12,831 nt of DNA from assembly GCA_037179515.1 (NCBI GenBank), contig JAXCGZ010009880.1, positions 55,001 through 67,831 on the forward strand. The letters are read 5' to 3'. This DNA is from Halocaridina rubra. Its lineage: Eukaryota; Arthropoda; Malacostraca; Decapoda; Atyidae. The position numbers and the translations under genes are program-made. The number at the start of each line of letters is the position of its first letter. Within the stretch, counting starts at the first letter, position 1. Shown here in pieces: positions 10,056 through 12,831 of this stretch. The notes below the pieces were generated by a model that saw only the letters and a list, made by a program, of their open reading frames with translations, had not been told where the DNA came from and ran no database searches.

Positions 10056-12216
10056 GATTTTGATTATGGGAGACTTTAATCATAAAGAGATAGATTGGAT
10101 AAATCTTGACCCACACAGTGGTGAGGACTCATTCGGGGCAAGATTCCTAGATTGCGTACAAGGGAATTTCCTACACCAACATGTAATGGAACCAGTAAGG
10201 GCCAGGGGTGGGGATGAGCCATCACTACTTGATCTAGTGTTTACAGATAATGTGTTGGATATTGAAAAAATTGTGTATGAACCACCAATTGGAAAGAGTG
10301 ACCACTGTGTGTTGTTGATGGAGTATATCATTGAAGATATTCTTCCTGAGAGTAGAGGCACTGAGGACATGAGGAGGAACTATCGGAAAGGAGATTACAT
10401 CAAAATGAATGAGCTTTTTGCAGTTATTGACTGGAGAACCTTATTTTACAACAAATCTGTACAAGAAATGTATGACATCTTTTGTGAGAAATATGGGAAG
10501 ATAGTAGATTGCTGCATACCTGTCACCAAAGTAGGTGTAATTCATGCCAGAGAGAAATGGTTCGATAATGGGTGTAAAAGAGCTAAGGAGTGGAGAGACA
10601 AATGCTGGAAAAAGTATAGGAGGAGAAAAAACATAAATGCCTGGCAAACCTACAAAAGAGCAAGAAATGACTACCTAAGTAAAAGGAGAGAGGCAGAGAG
10701 AGACTATGAGAGGGACATCACCAGGAAGGCTAAAGAAAATCCCAAGCTTTTCCACAGCTTTATCAGAGGAAAACTGAAGGTAAAAGAACAGGTTTTAAGG
10801 TTAAAGAGAGCGGATGGAAGCATCACTGAGACGGACGAAGAGATCTGCAAAGAATTGAACAAGGAGTTTCAGTCAGTATTTACAGTAGAAAATACCCCAC
10901 CCCCTCAGATTGCAGTGATAGAAGCTCAAGGGCTGGTATTAGAGAACATCAACCTTACAGCCACAGAGATATGCAAAGCGCTGATGGATTTAGATGTTCA
11001 TAAAGCTACAGGTCCTGATGACATATCCCCTCATGTGCTTAAAAAATGCGCAAACACAATATCAGTGGCACAAAGTATCATATTTAAGGAGTCACTGGAG
11101 TCGGGGGAGATTCCAAGATGCTGGAAACAAGCAAATGTGATACCTATCTTCAAAAAGGGAAGGAGGAATACGGCTCTAAACTATAGACCAGTTTCCTTGA
11201 CCAGCATAGTTTGCAAAGTTATGGAGAAACTACTAAGGAAACATATCTCTCTTCACTTGGAATCCTTCAACTTTTTGTCAGTGAGGCAACATGGCTTCAG
11301 AGAAGGTAGATCAACAGTAACAAACTTATTAGAATTTTATGATGAGGTAAGCCAAATCTTACAGGAAAGAGAGGGCTGGGCAGATTGCATATTCCTAGAC
11401 TTCCAGAAAGCGTTTGACACTGTTCTACATGGGAGACTTATTAGGAAGCTGCAATCAATGGCTAGAATAGGTGGAAATGTTTTGGAATGGATAAAAACTT
11501 ACATAGAAGGAAGGGAACAGAGGGTTAGAGTAAGACACTCAGTGTCTGAATGGAGAAGAGTTAGTAGTGGAGTTCCACAGGGTTCAGTTTTAGGGCCACT
11601 TTTGTTCCTTGTATATGTAAATGACCTACCAGAGTCTGTAAATTCATTCATGAATATGTTTGCAGATGATGCAAAGATTGTGAAGAAAGTAAAAAACGAG
11701 AACAATGGTAGAGAACTTCAGGAGGATCTAAATAATCTGCATGAGTGGTCAGAAAAGTGGATAATGAAATTCAATACTTCAAAATGTAAGGTAATGAGAA
11801 TGGGTACAAGTGCAAGAAGGCCCAAGCTTGACTACTCGGTGGCTGGAGTACAACTACAAGAGACAGAAAATGAAAGAGATCTAGGAGTAAACATACTGGC
11901 AGATTTGTCTCCAGAAATACATATAAATGGTATAGTAAGGGCAGCATATGCATTCTTATCAAATGTAAGGGTAGCCTTCAGGCACATGGACAAGGAAATG
12001 TTCAGAAATATTTATGTAACCTATGTGAGGCCAAAACTCGAATATGCAGCCCCCTTTTGGAATCCGCACTTGAAAAAGCACATAGCTAAGCTTGAAAAAG
12101 TTCAAAGACATGCCACGAAACTGGTGCCAGAAATACGCAATCTCAGTTATGATGAGAGGCTGAGGGAATTAGGCTTACCATCACTCGAAGCTAGAAGAGT
12201 GAGGGGGATATGGTGA
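10024..12216 (+). CDS. LINE ORF2, endonuclease C-terminal part plus reverse transcriptase
   Basis: An open frame of 730 residues. Residues 12-101 complete the endonuclease: ILIMGDFN (12-19, catalytic Asp and Asn), SLLDLVFTDN (67-76) and IGKSDHCVLL (89-98, the catalytic SDH). Residues about 180-250 are a basic linker. The reverse transcriptase follows: KATGPDDI (327-334), NYRPVSLTS (386-394), QHGFREGRST (422-431), FLDFQKAFDTV (457-467, motif A; likely catalytic Asp459), GVPQGSVLGPLLF (516-528), FADDAK (546-551, motif C with Asp548 and Asp549). Thumb-region motifs KFNTSKCKVM (582-591), LEYAAPFWNP (672-681) and LSYDERLRELGLPSLE (707-722) follow and are CR1-like. All catalytic residues are intact. 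The first nine residues are out-of-frame reading before the A-run, so the ATG at 10024 is not a natural start. The stop at 12214 follows a one-base loss in a G-run (12203-12207). Confidence 0.9.
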   Translation: MLTWHGKKKFRILIMGDFNHKEIDWINLDPHSGEDSFGARFLDCVQGNFLHQHVMEPVRARGGDEPSLLDLVFTDNVLDIEKIVYEPPIGKSDHCVLLMEYIIEDILPESRGTEDMRRNYRKGDYIKMNELFAVIDWRTLFYNKSVQEMYDIFCEKYGKIVDCCIPVTKVGVIHAREKWFDNGCKRAKEWRDKCWKKYRRRKNINAWQTYKRARNDYLSKRREAERDYERDITRKAKENPKLFHSFIRGKLKVKEQVLRLKRADGSITETDEEICKELNKEFQSVFTVENTPPPQIAVIEAQGLVLENINLTATEICKALMDLDVHKATGPDDISPHVLKKCANTISVAQSIIFKESLESGEIPRCWKQANVIPIFKKGRRNTALNYRPVSLTSIVCKVMEKLLRKHISLHLESFNFLSVRQHGFREGRSTVTNLLEFYDEVSQILQEREGWADCIFLDFQKAFDTVLHGRLIRKLQSMARIGGNVLEWIKTYIEGREQRVRVRHSVSEWRRVSSGVPQGSVLGPLLFLVYVNDLPESVNSFMNMFADDAKIVKKVKNENNGRELQEDLNNLHEWSEKWIMKFNTSKCKVMRMGTSARRPKLDYSVAGVQLQETENERDLGVNILADLSPEIHINGIVRAAYAFLSNVRVAFRHMDKEMFRNIYVTYVRPKLEYAAPFWNPHLKKHIAKLEKVQRHATKLVPEIRNLSYDERLRELGLPSLEARRVRGIW

Positions 12217-12452
12217 CAGTCTTTAAATTCCTTCATGGTTATGACAGAGTGGATAGGGATCGATATTTTGATATGGCTGGCTCTAGAACTAGAGGTCATA
12301 GTTTGAAGCTTCGTAAGAAAACTTCTTTGCAGGATGTAAGAAAATACTTTTTCAGTGTAAGAGTAGTTGATAATTGGAATTGGCTAAGCGAGGAGGTAGT
12401 TAATGCTATCTCAATCCATAGTTTTAAGGACAGGTATGATAAGTATCACTAA
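12207..12452 (+). pseudogene. LINE ORF2 C-terminus, frameshifted
   Basis: The conserved CR1-type C-terminus lies one frame away from the reverse transcriptase. From codon GAT at 12207 it reads DMVTVFKFLHGYDRVD, later TRGHSLKL, FFSVRVVDNWNWLSEEVV and SFKDRYDKYH, ending at TAA 12450-12452. CR1 proteins of other animals carry the same order of short motifs here, including FFxxRVV..WN.L. The join requires one extra base in the G-run at 12203-12207. The segment has no start of its own (the ATG at 12210 is internal) and would be lost from the protein made by this copy. Confidence 0.8.
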
Positions 12453-12476
12453 GTATAAAATGGAACCGATCAGGAG

Positions 12477-12509
12477 ACGGGAAGATACGAGCTTTGGGCT
12501 CTTTCCCGT
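12477..12509 (+). promoter_or_regulatory. 3' UTR stem-loop, probable reverse-transcriptase recognition structure
   Basis: 12477-12484 pairs with 12502-12509 (ACGGGAAG with TTTCCCGT, seven Watson-Crick pairs and one G-T). After a 4-nt bulge, GAGC (12489-12492) pairs with GCTC (12498-12501) around a 5-nt loop. It sits directly before the tandem-repeat tail. In L2/CR1-type LINEs a conserved 3' stem-loop plus tail repeats is recognised by the element's own reverse transcriptase; that role is inferred here. Confidence 0.55.
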
Positions 12510-12510
12510 A

Positions 12511-12547
12511 AACACAATTAGGTAATCACAATTAGGTAATTACACAA
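12511..12547 (+). repeat. LINE 3' tail, 14-bp tandem repeat
   Basis: Two units of ACAATTAGGTAAT(C/T) in direct repeat (12514-12527 and 12528-12541), followed by ACACAA. Short tandem tails, in place of poly(A), are characteristic of the CR1/L2 group. Confidence 0.75.
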
Positions 12548-12831
12548 ATATTTTGTTATGGCTGGCTCTAGAACTAGAGGTCATAGTTTGAAGCTTCATA
12601 AGAAAACTTCTTTGCAGGATGTAGGAAAATACTTTTTCAGTGTAATAGTAGTTGATAATTGGAATTGGCTAAGCGAGGAGGTAGTTAATGCTATCTCAAT
12701 CCATAGTTTTAAGGACAGGTATGATAAGTATCACTAAGTATAAAATGGAACCGATCAGGAGACGGGAAGATACGAGCTTTGGGCTCTTTCCCATAAACAC
12801 ATTTAGGTAATCACAATTAGGTAATCACACA
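12548..12831 (+). mobile_element. Second, 5'-truncated copy of the same LINE, 3' end only
   Basis: This segment is a direct repeat of 12263-12546 at a constant offset of 285 bp, with no gaps and 7 substitutions in 284 positions (at 12556, 12598, 12624, 12646, 12793, 12802 and 12826). It contains the last part of ORF2, the 3' UTR and the tail repeats, and it runs off the window edge. The three substitutions well inside the coding part all change the amino acid, two of them at arginines that fit the family pattern (VRKYFF and VRVVD) in the first copy. This fits a non-coding remnant. The stem-loop counterpart (12762-12794) loses one G-C pair. Confidence 0.9.

Larger units (their letters stand above)
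8743..12547 (+). mobile_element. CR1-group non-LTR retrotransposon (LINE), near full-length, 5' end uncertain
   Basis: The element carries, in order, an ORF1 (coiled coil plus RRM-like domain), an ORF2 (APE-type endonuclease, reverse transcriptase, CR1-type C-terminus), a 95-bp 3' UTR with a stem-loop, and a tandem-repeat tail of ACAATTAGGTAAT(C/T) units. There is no poly(A). The tail type and the C-terminal sequence (LSYDERLRELGLPSLE, then TRGHSLKL and FFSVRVVDNWNWL) place it in the CR1/L2/Rex group of the Jockey superfamily and not in L1 or RTE. Four one-base frameshifts break the ORFs. The 5' boundary is set at the end of a (CA)n run, where ORF1-like sequence begins. A full-length element would be expected to start further upstream, so 5' truncation is likely. 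Confidence 0.88.

Overview
This window looks like intergenic or intronic DNA from an invertebrate animal, most likely a decapod crustacean (shrimp, crab, crayfish or lobster). Three things suggest this: microsatellites of extreme length and variety on an AT-rich background; several copies of a tRNA-derived SINE family; and a CR1-group non-LTR retrotransposon (LINE) whose 3' tail is a short tandem repeat of the ACAATTAGGTAATC type, which I recall as common in decapod sequence. The taxon is an inference from memory. I see no host protein-coding gene, rRNA or functional tRNA, no CRISPR array and no bacterial-type operon.

Layout. 1-1250: AT-rich sequence with one old dispersed repeat (about 414-660). 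1251-1760: a compound tetranucleotide/dinucleotide array in which (TATG), (ATGC/ATGT), (TG), (GCGT), (TG) and (ATGG) blocks follow one another. 1922-2039: pure (GA)59. 2203-2352 and 2524-2688: two (ATT)n arrays. About 2720-2850: a possible dispersed repeat. About 3370-3507: a minus-strand SINE. 3540-3712: (CTA)n. 3832-3920: (GTTT)n. 3921-5898: unannotated AT-rich DNA. 5899-6016: a TG-rich imperfect array. 6484-7461: a compound array of almost 1 kb with a 533-bp pure (CATA)n core. 7783-8067: two SINEs arranged tail to tail. 8402-8515: (GA)n. 8743 to 12831: the LINE.

The LINE runs on the plus strand. ORF1 has a coiled coil followed by an RRM-like domain. ORF2 has an APE-type endonuclease, a reverse transcriptase and a CR1-type C-terminus. 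In retrotransposition the ORF1 protein would coat the RNA, the endonuclease would nick target DNA and the reverse transcriptase would copy the RNA from its 3' end. All the core catalytic motifs are present, but four single-base frameshifts, each in a homopolymer run, break the reading frames. The 3' UTR holds a strong stem-loop and a 14-bp tandem-repeat tail. The last 285 bp of the element are then repeated directly (12548-12831, 7 mismatches in 284), so a second, severely 5'-truncated copy sits on the tail of the first.

The most distinctive observations are: the tandem 3'-end copy; a canonical -1 slippery heptamer placed in frame in the ORF1/ORF2 overlap, with no AUG available to ORF2; two very long alternating purine-pyrimidine tracts (465 bp perfect, and 978 bp with three interruptions); and an inverted SINE pair. 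None of this amounts to a clearly new biological system.
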